Assembly (NCBI RefSeq): GCF_001999945.1 | Contig: NZ_CP019650.1 | Location: 2,294,001-2,358,000, forward strand | From: Microbulbifer agarilyticus | GTDB lineage: Bacteria; Pseudomonadota; Gammaproteobacteria; Pseudomonadales; Cellvibrionaceae | Direction: 5' to 3' | DNA length: 64,000 nucleotides | Part shown: one piece after another, positions 9,529-17,049 of the stretch | How positions within the stretch are numbered: the stretch's first letter is position 1 | Layout of the letters: every line of letters starts with the position of its first letter | Position numbers and translations under genes: made by a program | Notes under the pieces: model-generated | Told to the model about the DNA's origin: nothing | The model's database searches: none | Seen by the model: the letters and a program-made list of their open reading frames with translations, nothing else

Positions 9529-10725
9529 TTAGCTTTCCAGCACTTCTGCAACGGATGCACAGAAGTACTCCATATTATTTTGACTCAGGCCGGCAATGCT
9601 GATGCGGCTGGAATCCACCATGTAGATCGAGTAATCCTGCTGCAGCTTTTCTACCTGCTCTGGGGTAATTCCCAAAAATGAGAACATGCCCTTTTGCTGC
9701 TGAATAAAGTGGAAATCGCCCACAGCGCCCGCCTTTTCCAAGCTCTCGACCAGGCCTGAGCGCAAGCTATTGATGCGCTCGCGCATTTCGGTCAGCTCGG
9801 CTTCCCAGTTTGCACGCAAGCCCGCATCAGTCAGGATCGCTTCAACAATTGCGCCACCGTGATTTGGCGGCATGGAATAGTTGCCACGCACCACGTTCAG
9901 CAACTGGCTTTGGCCGCGGTCGGCGGAATCCGCATCACGGTAAATGGCCATCGCCATACCCACGCGCTCACGGTACAAACCGAAATTCTTTGAGCAGGAT
10001 GCCGCGACCAGCATCTCCGGCACGGACTCTGCCATCAGGCGCAGGCCATAGGCGTCCGCGTCCAGGCTATCGCCAAAGCCCTGATAGGCCATATCAATGA
10101 ATGGAGTGAAGCCCTGCTTCTGGGCCATTTCGGCCAGCACCTGCCACTGTTCACGGCTCAGGTCTGCACCGCAAGGGTTATGACAGCAGGCGTGGAACAG
10201 CACCAGCTCACCTTCCCCAACTTGTTTGAGGGTTTCTACCATGGCGTCAAACTTTAGACTGCTGGTAGCCCGATCGTAATAGGGGTAGCTCTTGATTTGC
10301 AGGCCCGCATTGCCCAACAGCGGCACATGGTTTGCCCAGGTAGGATCGCTCACCCAAATAGTGGCGTGCTCCTTGGCGCGATTGGCAAACTCCGCGAGTA
10401 CACGCAGTGCGCCACAACCACCCGGGGTTTGCGCGGAACGAACACGGTTGCCGACCAGCGCGGGGTGACCAGCACCCAGTACAAGCTCTTGCATGGCAGC
10501 GTTGAAGCCGGCGGTACCCGCCGGGCCAACATACGCCTTGGTTTCTTCACTGCGCAGCAAACGGGTCTCGGCTTCTTTTACCGCCTGCAGCACCGGAGTG
10601 TGCCCTGCTTCATCTTTATAAACACCCACCCCCAGATCGATCTTACGAGGGTTCTCATCGGCCCGGTAAGCCGCCAAAAGGCCCAGAATCGGGTCCGCAG
10701 GCAGGCTGCTCAGATGGTCAAACAT
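9529..10725 (-). CDS. tyrB: aromatic amino acid / aspartate aminotransferase (class I)
   Basis: A 398-residue PLP enzyme of aminotransferase family I-alpha. It starts MFDHLSSLPADPILGLLAAY and has IDLGVGVYKDEAG, the N-C-G substrate block (HNPCGADLS), and the PLP lysine in SCSKNFGLYRERVG at about residue 245, followed by the arginine that binds substrate carboxylates near the C-terminus. It interconverts aromatic amino acids or aspartate with their 2-oxo acids. The start at 10725 follows a good ribosome site (CCAGGAGTGACC); ten further upstream codons are open but are not family-like. MarR lies upstream and DAHP synthase downstream on the same strand. Sequence alone does not separate TyrB from AspC. 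Confidence 0.88.
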   Translation of the reverse strand: MFDHLSSLPADPILGLLAAYRADENPRKIDLGVGVYKDEAGHTPVLQAVKEAETRLLRSEETKAYVGPAGTAGFNAAMQELVLGAGHPALVGNRVRSAQTPGGCGALRVLAEFANRAKEHATIWVSDPTWANHVPLLGNAGLQIKSYPYYDRATSSLKFDAMVETLKQVGEGELVLFHACCHNPCGADLSREQWQVLAEMAQKQGFTPFIDMAYQGFGDSLDADAYGLRLMAESVPEMLVAASCSKNFGLYRERVGMAMAIYRDADSADRGQSQLLNVVRGNYSMPPNHGGAIVEAILTDAGLRANWEAELTEMRERINSLRSGLVESLEKAGAVGDFHFIQQQKGMFSFLGITPEQVEKLQQDYSIYMVDSSRISIAGLSQNNMEYFCASVAEVLES

Positions 10726-10819
10726 GGTCACTCCTGGTAATTCTGGACGACACACACGTAACGCGTGCCGATCAATGAAATCTATAGATGGAATTTAAGA
10801 ATGGCAGACGGAAAGCTGG

Positions 10820-11341
10820 TCAGTCGATCAGGCCGCGATTGGCCCAATCCTGCGCACGGGTCATCAGCTTTTCAATAATGCTGTCCAGCTGGCCGCGCTC
10901 TTCCGCTGAGAGCGAGCCCATGAGGTCGTTCTCGTACTGCTGCGCCAGCGGCACGATGCGGTCGTACACATCACGGCCCAACTGGGAAAGGTTCAGCACC
11001 TGGCGGCGACGATCTGCAAGATCTTCGCTGCGGGTGATGTAGTCGTTCTTGATCAGAATGGAAACCGCGCGGCTGATCGCCACCTTGTCCATCGCGGTCT
11101 GCTCCACCAGATCCGCTGCGGAAAGGTTTGGAAAACGGCCGAGAATCGCCATCACCCGCCACGCAGGAATGGTGAGATCAAAGCGCGCGCTGTAAGCATC
11201 GGCAATGGCGTTACTCACCCGATTGGATAGAACTGACAAGCGATATGGCAGGAACTTTTCCAGCCGCAGATCATCCGGACGCACGGCATCAATAGGGTCG
11301 GAAAATTCCGAAGATGAGCTGTTGGAGTTATCGGTGGTCAT
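10820..11341 (-). CDS. MarR family transcriptional regulator
   Basis: A 173-residue regulator with a serine/asparagine-rich leader. The MarR winged helix includes LTIPAWRVMAILGRFPNLSAADLVEQTAMDK split by the recognition helix, and the D-x-R-R wing is visible as DLADRRRQVLNL. MarR proteins bind as dimers and are commonly released by aromatic or phenolic ligands. It sits between the aromatic aminotransferase gene, 94 bases downstream on the same strand, and divergent maiA. Control of tyrosine metabolism is therefore likely, but inferred. The ATG at 11341 is preferred over an upstream one at 11386. Confidence 0.88.
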   Translation of the reverse strand: MTTDNSNSSSSEFSDPIDAVRPDDLRLEKFLPYRLSVLSNRVSNAIADAYSARFDLTIPAWRVMAILGRFPNLSAADLVEQTAMDKVAISRAVSILIKNDYITRSEDLADRRRQVLNLSQLGRDVYDRIVPLAQQYENDLMGSLSAEERGQLDSIIEKLMTRAQDWANRGLID

Positions 11342-11400
11342 CGCGGTCTCTGTACCTGCTAAGGATCGGGTTGTACCAAATTTCAAATGTATCTAAAATT

Positions 11401-11416
11401 GGTTTCAATTGTAACC
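11401..11416. promoter_or_regulatory. candidate MarR operator between marR-like gene and maiA
   Basis: A near-palindrome, GGTTTCAATTGTAACC, has only its middle-flanking T/T pair mismatched. It sits in an AT-rich stretch just upstream of the MarR start, where autoregulators of this family usually bind. Assignment rests on position and symmetry only. Confidence 0.4.
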
Positions 11417-11671
11417 ACTGCTACAGGTTTTTTTGGCAGTGTGTGCGTTTAATGAGCACACAGCGTAGCCACGGGAGCGAAAGATCAAATTTCTTCCAGC
11501 TGGGCACGCACGGACTGCCCTGAAAAATCGGCAGCGATTATACGGTGTTTGACGTCATTTTTGTCACGATAGGCGGCGCACCACGCAAATTATTTGCGCA
11601 ACTGGTCGATAAAAAGGGCAATTCTCTGCCCTGTTGCGCCCCCCCAGACAACCGCATAAGGATTCATAGAG

Positions 11672-12319
11672 ATGGAGCTTCACGGCTATTTTCGTTCCTC
11701 CGCCAGCTACCGGGTGCGCATCGCCCTCAACCTCAAGGGGCTCTGCTACCAGTACCACGCGGTGAACCTGCTGAAGGGCGAACAGAAAGAGAGCAAACAC
11801 CGGCAGCTCAATCCTCAGGGCCTGGTTCCCGCTCTGGTCGATGACGGCAATATATTGACCCAATCCCTGGCGATTCTGGAATGGCTGGATGAGCAGCACC
11901 CCTCGCCTGCCCTGCTACCGGCATCCCCACTGGTACGCGCCCGGGTCCGGGCATTGGCGTACAACGTCGCGTGCGATATTCAACCGATCCAAAACCTGCG
12001 GGTACTTAAATACCTACAGACCGAACTCGGCGCGAGCGACGAGCAAAAGGTCCAGTGGGTACGCCATTGGATAGGGTTAGGCTTTGATGCGCTGGAAACC
12101 CAACTGGCTGCACATCAGGATAAACAGCACTCCCCATTTGCGGGCGGCGATACCCCCGGGCTGTTTGAATGTTGCTTGATTCCACAGATTTACAATGCCG
12201 AGCGCTTTGGTGTGGCAGTTTCCGAATACCCGACAATCACCGCTATTGCAGATGCCTGCGCCGCCCTGCCCGCATTCCAGCAGGCACGCCCGGAGAATCA
12301 GCCCGACAGTACGCTCTAG
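11672..12319 (+). CDS. maiA: maleylacetoacetate isomerase (zeta-class GST)
   Basis: A 215-residue zeta-class GST that isomerises maleylacetoacetate to fumarylacetoacetate, using glutathione, in the homogentisate branch of tyrosine and phenylalanine breakdown. It has the diagnostic SSASYRVRIALNLKGL active-site motif (the S-S-C/A-S-x-R-V-R-I family signature with Ala replacing Cys), then NPQGLVPALV and QSLAILEWLDE. The second position of the signature is often cysteine; alanine here is a tolerated variant, and function through the serine is plausible. It is divergent from the MarR gene. The other homogentisate genes (hmgA, fahA, hpd) are not in the window. Confidence 0.9.
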   Translation: MELHGYFRSSASYRVRIALNLKGLCYQYHAVNLLKGEQKESKHRQLNPQGLVPALVDDGNILTQSLAILEWLDEQHPSPALLPASPLVRARVRALAYNVACDIQPIQNLRVLKYLQTELGASDEQKVQWVRHWIGLGFDALETQLAAHQDKQHSPFAGGDTPGLFECCLIPQIYNAERFGVAVSEYPTITAIADACAALPAFQQARPENQPDSTL

Positions 12320-12323
12320 CAGC

Positions 12324-12368
12324 TAAGGGCGATTCATCTAGGGGCGATACATCTAAGGGAGATACATC
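12324..12368. repeat. three tandem 15-bp repeats at a gene end
   Basis: Three imperfect copies of a 15-bp unit, about TAAGGGCGATACATC, lie head to tail. The last copy overlaps the stop codon and final codons of the prolyl hydroxylase-like gene on the minus strand. The unit carries CTTA/CTA on that strand, so the repeat supplies the stop. Confidence 0.85.
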
Positions 12369-13249
12369 GGGTACTCGGAAGCGCGCAGCCATTTGGACGC
12401 GATCCACTTTTCTCCGGCGAGTACCGGACTCCCACCGTGCAAGCTCTGAAAATCCAGCTTGCCATGCTCACTGATGTACGAAAAGAACAACGCAGCGCCT
12501 TTCTGTGGCTGTACCTCCAGCCCGATATTGGGAAATACCGTTGCCCCACCGGACTCGACATCACTCAAGTACATAATCAAGGTGCCGATTCGCTGCCCAC
12601 CGGTAGCCAGCACCTCCTGATTACCCGGCTTCTCCGGGTCAAAGAAATCATAGTGCGGACGGTATTCGGCGCTCACCGGGTAATGCAGGATCTGCAGCGG
12701 CTCCCCATGGGTATCCGGCACCCCCAGCAAACGCGCGATGCGCGCTTCAATATCTGCGATTAGTGGCGTTTCACCGCGGGCAAAATGGGTGCCGCCACTG
12801 GTACGGGTGGACTTTAACTCAAACTCACCGTGCTGGGCATTCACCACACGTGAAGGTGTCAGGTGAGACCGAGACATCTCGACTAATGCCTCGCACTCCC
12901 AATCCGCAAGAAAGTTAGCGAACAACACAATATTTGGCTGTTTTATGGTGAAACGCACGTCTACTTGCTGCGCCCCGAGGCTTATCTTGCCGGTACCCGC
13001 GTTGAATGTGCGAAAGCAGGTATCTGGATTTTGCCTGGACAAAACCGTTGCAGTGCCACCCTTTGCATCAGTGCTGGGTGAGTCGTCGGCTGGGGGATGG
13101 GTGTGAAAACATTGCTCGACAGCGTTGGCGATGGCTGGCTGGTAACCCGCCTTGAGGAGCGCATCGACGACCGTCGCGCGCGACTGGCCACCTTTGATGG
13201 CTGAACGCATCCATTGCTGGAGCTCGGGTTCAAGCTCTGCAAATTCCAT
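12353..13249 (-). CDS. prolyl 4-hydroxylase-like 2-oxoglutarate/Fe(II) oxygenase
   Basis: A 298-residue protein. The N-terminal ~65 residues form a helical module also seen ahead of bacterial P4H domains. The C-terminal ~190 residues are the double-stranded beta-helix dioxygenase. Iron ligands are visible as H-x-D in RPHYDFFDPE (about residues 197-199) and the distal H in SLHGGSPV (about 271). The 2-oxoglutarate-binding lysine lies ten residues later (EKWIASKWL). The SGGATVFPNIG block is typical of P4H. Such enzymes hydroxylate proline in peptides or proteins. The gene follows the sigma factor/membrane protein pair by 56 bases and probably belongs to that transcript. Confidence 0.9.
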   Translation of the reverse strand: MEFAELEPELQQWMRSAIKGGQSRATVVDALLKAGYQPAIANAVEQCFHTHPPADDSPSTDAKGGTATVLSRQNPDTCFRTFNAGTGKISLGAQQVDVRFTIKQPNIVLFANFLADWECEALVEMSRSHLTPSRVVNAQHGEFELKSTRTSGGTHFARGETPLIADIEARIARLLGVPDTHGEPLQILHYPVSAEYRPHYDFFDPEKPGNQEVLATGGQRIGTLIMYLSDVESGGATVFPNIGLEVQPQKGAALFFSYISEHGKLDFQSLHGGSPVLAGEKWIASKWLRASEYPMYLP

Positions 13250-13305
13250 AGGCGATCCCTGCCTACTCGAATTGTGCTCAGGGCTCGGCGCCCGGAGCGA
13301 AAGAA

Positions 13306-13743
13306 TCAGCGGCGAGCCGCGACGATCCCTCCTGTCATAGCGGCAAATGCGCCGAGAATACCGACGCCTACCAAGCTATACAGGCTAATACTGTGCTCTG
13401 ACACACTCGCCAACAGGTCCTGGAGAGGGAACTGCCAACACACGATAGCAGACGCAGTGATCACCGCCGCATACTGATAACGGGTCGCACGGCGCTCATC
13501 GCGTTTTGCCGGCACCGGCGGCAAATCCGCCATTACGCGGTCACAGAAGCCCGAATCATCGAGATGGGGCTCGTTAAACTGCAGCTGCTGCGAAAGCCAA
13601 GTGTCAAAATCGGGTTCGCCATCCGCCGTGGGATGGGTGCCACTTACAACACCGTTTTTTATCACCATACCTGTTGATCCTCCTCTCTTATGAGAGGAAT
13701 TGCCCTTCTCGGGTTCCATGGACTGTTTATCGAAATCAGCCAC
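13306..13743 (-). CDS. small membrane protein coupled to ECF sigma factor (putative anti-sigma)
   Basis: A 145-residue protein with a hydrophilic N-terminal ~85 residues and two hydrophobic segments at the C-terminus (around YAAVITASAIVCW and SLVGVGILGAFAAMTGGIV). Its start codon overlaps the end of the sigma factor gene by 8 bases, which indicates translational coupling. Position, size and topology suggest an anti-sigma factor, but no zinc-type HxxxCxxC motif is present and I do not recognise a named family. A short N-terminal cytoplasmic segment could bind the sigma factor. Confidence 0.65.
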   Translation of the reverse strand: MADFDKQSMEPEKGNSSHKRGGSTGMVIKNGVVSGTHPTADGEPDFDTWLSQQLQFNEPHLDDSGFCDRVMADLPPVPAKRDERRATRYQYAAVITASAIVCWQFPLQDLLASVSEHSISLYSLVGVGILGAFAAMTGGIVAARR

Positions 13744-14290
13744 TTACTACCTCCTCCTGCCAGGCCTGAAGCAGAGACTGCAACTTGGCCCGCGCACGGT
13801 TAACGTGGGATTTTACCGTGCCCAGCGGCAACTTCATAATGCTAGCAGCTTCTTCATGTGAAAAACCGCGCTGCATACACAAATGCACTGCCTGCCTCTG
13901 GGCATCGCTTAACTCCCCCATGGCCGAGTTCAGATCCCTGGCCATACCCAGTTGCTGCGCTTCTTCGACGCTTTCCTGAGCTTGTGCGGAATCCACCGCA
14001 TCCTGATCGACTACCGGAGCATTCTTACGCTTGTGGCTCATGACCAGATTGTAGGCGATACGGTACAACCAGGTGCTAAACCGGGCATCGCCGCGGAATG
14101 CAGGCAGCGCCTTGTAGGCCTTGATAAAAGCCTCCTGCGCCATGTCGTCCGCAAGACCCTGGTCGCCATCACACAGCTGACGAAGCGAGAATCGCAGCTG
14201 TGACTGATAGCGACGAACCAGCTGGGCGTAAGCCCGCTGGTCCCCGTCTTCGACGACGCGCCTGATCAGATCCCCATCATCGAGGTTCAT
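13736..14290 (-). CDS. ECF-type RNA polymerase sigma factor
   Basis: A 184-residue group 4 sigma factor. Region 2 spans about residues 15-85 (YAQLVRRYQSQL, then DMAQEAFIKAYKALPAFRGDARFSTWLYRIAYN). Region 4 spans about 125-175, with the helix-turn-helix HEEAASIMKLPLGTVKSHVNRAR. There is no sigma 3 domain, as usual for ECF factors. It sits 12 bases after the DUF6249-type gene and overlaps the next membrane-protein gene, so three or four genes form one unit. The stress or signal cannot be read from the sequence. Confidence 0.95.
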   Translation of the reverse strand: MNLDDGDLIRRVVEDGDQRAYAQLVRRYQSQLRFSLRQLCDGDQGLADDMAQEAFIKAYKALPAFRGDARFSTWLYRIAYNLVMSHKRKNAPVVDQDAVDSAQAQESVEEAQQLGMARDLNSAMGELSDAQRQAVHLCMQRGFSHEEAASIMKLPLGTVKSHVNRARAKLQSLLQAWQEEVVSG

Positions 14291-14302
14291 GACTGGTTGT
14301 CC

Positions 14303-15190
14303 TTAACCCGCTTGCTGTTGATCGTGCTTCCAGTTGATGTAGCGGGCAACCCCAATAAAGAGTGGGATCAGACCGAGACTACCGACACCGATACCGGCTG
14401 AGGCGGAGAGAAAGATGAACACTGCCGCACCCACCGCTATCAGGGTTATGCCTCGATCCTTGTTGTTGGCGTTGGAACTCTCACTGTCCAGCGAATCCAG
14501 CAGCTCCGGCGGGATATCGCGACCTTCAGACACCATCCGATTGATGTTCTCCATCACCAGCTGCTTCTTTCTATAGCTGTTGCGGGTAACCAGCCAGACA
14601 ATCAGGATCGGCGTGCCGAAGACAGCCAGAATAGCCACTACGGGGATCAACCACTCCATCTCCAGACCGCTAGGATGGTACCCCCGGCGAGATTCCTCAT
14701 GCACTTTAAAAGCTTGTTCGTGCATACGCTCGGCATGCTCTCGCGCTCGTTCAGCACGCTCTCGAATATGCTCGGCACGCTCCAGGTCGGCTTTGATGCC
14801 GATTTCGACATTGCGCGGCACAGAATCCAGCGCCTGCTCTACTACCAGGCCTTTCTCGTCGAGGATCCCCTTCTCTTCTAGCTGGCGATAGATACGCTGG
14901 GTTACTTCGCCGCCAAAGGCCTCACCGAGGTCAATTTCAACGCTGCCGCTTTCCCCATTTTCATCCCGGGTATGAATGCGCAGAGTACCGTCTTCCTGGC
15001 GCAGGATTCGCACCTGCTTGGTGGCCTTCTTCTCCACGGGCTCCACAGGTGCCACCGCGGGCGCCTCGGGCACCGGTGGCGCTGGGGGGGCAGCACCCTC
15101 TTCCTGGGCCAGCAGGCTGCCAGAAATACTCATTCCCAGCGTGGCTGTCAGTGCCAGCAGCCAGGCATTCAATCGGCCGCATTTCTTCAT
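14303..15190 (-). CDS. exported membrane protein with DUF6249-like domain
   Basis: About 295 residues: a signal peptide (MKKCGRLNAWLLALTATLG to LLAQ), a Pro/Ala-rich linker, and a region with a charged coiled-coil-like repeat of R/E/H residues (HIRERAERAREHAERMH). A C-terminal membrane part follows, with one hydrophobic helix (WLIPVVAILAVFGTPILIVWLV) and a final hydrophobic pair, matching the layout of DUF6249 proteins. It lies immediately upstream of the ECF sigma gene, so it may be a membrane sensor or target of that system. An ATG 15 bases upstream is an equally possible start. Confidence 0.7.
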   Translation of the reverse strand: MKKCGRLNAWLLALTATLGMSISGSLLAQEEGAAPPAPPVPEAPAVAPVEPVEKKATKQVRILRQEDGTLRIHTRDENGESGSVEIDLGEAFGGEVTQRIYRQLEEKGILDEKGLVVEQALDSVPRNVEIGIKADLERAEHIRERAERAREHAERMHEQAFKVHEESRRGYHPSGLEMEWLIPVVAILAVFGTPILIVWLVTRNSYRKKQLVMENINRMVSEGRDIPPELLDSLDSESSNANNKDRGITLIAVGAAVFIFLSASAGIGVGSLGLIPLFIGVARYINWKHDQQQAG

Positions 15191-15457
15191 TTCATTCGCT
15201 CTCATTACTGTTATCTCGCTCTTACTGATCTGAGGCAAAACAAGTAGTCCCTTGCTCAATCCTTCACTGACGACGGCCCTGAATTGACACGCTATCATCA
15301 ACTGCCGCCAATGGCGTGGGATTGTACCTTTTTTGGGCAACGGGTATCAGGGCTCAACTTCCCGCCGCTGGTATCACCTTGCCCCTAAAGGACGCGGGCA
15401 CCAGCAGATTTGGATGCAATCCACCAAAAAAATTTAACGGAGCAATGGGAGCAACGA

Positions 15458-16087
15458 ATGCACCAGAGTGATATCACCCCCTCAGACGTCCTTCAGTTCT
15501 GGTTTGGCAGCACCGACCTGATGGCTCAACCCGGCAAGGAAGCCCGCACTCGCTGGTTCCAGCGCAGTGACGACTTTGACCGGGAGATCGCGCGTCGCTT
15601 CTCATCCACCATCAAACATGCCGTTGATCGACAATTGAGCAGCTGGAATACGTCCCTGGCTGGTCAGCTGGGCTTGATACTGCTCTGCGATCAGTTCCTC
15701 CGCAACATCTACCGCGGTTCGGCACAAGCATTCTCCGGGGACCCGCTGGCGCTCGAGATCAGCCAGTCTCTGGCCAATGGGGATCAACTCCGCGAACTGG
15801 GGCTACACCAACGGGCAATCGTCGGCATGCCGCTGGAGCACTCGGAGCGCCCGGATATACAGGAACAGTCCGTGAGCTATTTCCAGCAGCTGCAGCAGGA
15901 CTTTGCCAGCGATAAGTCCGGCGTCTCGCAGGAGGATGCGCAGGCAGCCGAGAGCTACTACCGTTTCGCCCTTGCGCATCAGGACGTGATTGCCCAGTTT
16001 GGCCGCTACCCCCATCGCAATCAGGCACTGGGCCGGGAAAGTACTCCAGAGGAGCGGCACTGGTTAGAACAGGGTGGCGGCTTCTAA
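15458..16087 (+). CDS. DUF924 family protein
   Basis: A 209-residue all-helical protein with the DUF924 opening DVLQFWFG, then RWFQRSDDFDREI, LILLCDQFLRNIYRG (the conserved L-x-D-Q-F-x-R-N-x-(F/Y)-R-G block), and the C-terminal FGRYPHRNQALGRESTPEE. The family is widespread in proteobacteria and resembles a TPR-like fold; its biochemical role is not established. The ATG at 15458 has GGAG nine bases upstream and fits the family start better than a TTG 48 bases earlier. Confidence 0.92.
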   Translation: MHQSDITPSDVLQFWFGSTDLMAQPGKEARTRWFQRSDDFDREIARRFSSTIKHAVDRQLSSWNTSLAGQLGLILLCDQFLRNIYRGSAQAFSGDPLALEISQSLANGDQLRELGLHQRAIVGMPLEHSERPDIQEQSVSYFQQLQQDFASDKSGVSQEDAQAAESYYRFALAHQDVIAQFGRYPHRNQALGRESTPEERHWLEQGGGF

Positions 16088-16144
16088 CGGTATCCTGGAC
16101 GCGCCACTGCGCGTACACTTACGCGCCATGCTATGGATTTGCGG

Positions 16145-16187
16145 TTGACACTGAATATACATACAGATACTGTACATCCATACATGA
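16145..16187 (+). promoter_or_regulatory. yebG promoter with overlapping LexA box
   Basis: A consensus -35 TTGACA at 16145-16150 is followed by exactly 17 bases and a -10-like TACTGT at 16168-16173. The -10 is itself the left half of a SOS box, TACTGTACATCCATACAT, close to the gammaproteobacterial LexA consensus CTGT-N8-ACAG with one changed terminal base. LexA bound here would block the polymerase, so yebG should be induced by DNA damage. Confidence 0.8.
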
Positions 16188-16250
16188 ACAACACAGAATC
16201 ATAAATCACGATACCGATACTCACGATATCAAGACCTTAGGAGGCCCAGT

Positions 16251-16559
16251 ATGGCGGTAGTAGCCGTTTGGAAATGTGATAGAGACGGAGCCATGTTCGA
16301 CAATAAAAAAGATGCCGAAGAACACGACAAGATGCTGGAGCTTGCCGCCAACATCACCGCTCTGATCGAGCGCAATGTTGAAGGTGTATCAGAAGAAGCC
16401 AGTGAGGAAATCGGCCTGATGCTGGCGAAGCGCCGCGAAGTGCTGGCAAAAGCCTGTAAGGGCAAGCCGGAAGAGCTGCTGGCTGCGGAAGAAGTGAGCG
16501 AACAGCAGGAAGCTGAGACTGCCGAAGAAAACGTTACCCCACTGGCGGTAAACCAGTAA
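16251..16559 (+). CDS. yebG: YebG family SOS-regulated protein
   Basis: A 102-residue protein that starts MAVVAVWKCDRDGAMFDNKKDAEEH in two blocks typical of YebG: the VWKCDRDGxMF zinc-ribbon-like start and the D-K-x-A-x-x-x-D-x-M segment. E. coli YebG is a DNA damage-inducible protein of unclear function. A strong AGGAGG precedes the ATG. The LexA box in the promoter agrees with the family's known control. The acidic C-terminal tail is longer than the core family and probably disordered. Confidence 0.92.
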   Translation: MAVVAVWKCDRDGAMFDNKKDAEEHDKMLELAANITALIERNVEGVSEEASEEIGLMLAKRREVLAKACKGKPEELLAAEEVSEQQEAETAEENVTPLAVNQ

Positions 16560-16601
16560 TCCCCCCGGACACCAATATTCTGGTTTCCATCCCTGTACTA
16601 T

Positions 16602-16624
16602 GCCCGGCTTGCCGGGCTTTTTTT
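16602..16624 (+). terminator. rho-independent terminator after yebG
   Basis: The stem GCCCGGC-TT-GCCGGGC is followed directly by seven T's. Confidence 0.92.
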
Positions 16625-16656
16625 CGCCCGACAAGCCGCCACAGATTCTTGGATTC

Positions 16657-17049
16657 TCAGAATACCGAGACGATGTTAATCAGCGCCAGAACGACGATAA
16701 CCACCCAAGTCAACAGGGTGCCCCAAAAACGGCCCTTGTGGTAACCGCCCTTGCCGCCAACCAGGCCTATCGCATGAAGGATGCGCGCAAACACCAGCCC
16801 ACCACCCAGGCAATGCAGCCAAATGGCAGAAAGGCCATTGATCTCGGCGACCAACAACAGGATCAGAGCCAACGGAATATACTCAATCGCATTAGCATGG
16901 GTGCGTATCAGTACATTGCCCAACTTGTCGCCACCATCGCCAATGCCGACTTTGTTGCCGCGGCGAAATTTCACCACATTGAAAGCAAGCGCAAGCACCA
17001 GTAACGCACAAAGACCGCTATAAAGCGCGGTAATTTCTACACTCATCAT
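16657..17049 (-). CDS. MAPEG family membrane protein
   Basis: A 130-residue protein with four hydrophobic segments and the MAPEG core between the first two helices (the RTHANAIEYIPLALILL segment carries the family's R-x-x-x-N-x-x-E-x-x-P pattern). Eukaryotic members are glutathione transferases or eicosanoid enzymes; bacterial members are mostly uncharacterised. Its start codon overlaps the stop of the upstream amidohydrolase gene (ATGA), so it is translationally coupled to the two-amidohydrolase operon. A second ATG lies immediately after the first. Confidence 0.9.
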   Translation of the reverse strand: MMSVEITALYSGLCALLVLALAFNVVKFRRGNKVGIGDGGDKLGNVLIRTHANAIEYIPLALILLLVAEINGLSAIWLHCLGGGLVFARILHAIGLVGGKGGYHKGRFWGTLLTWVVIVVLALINIVSVF

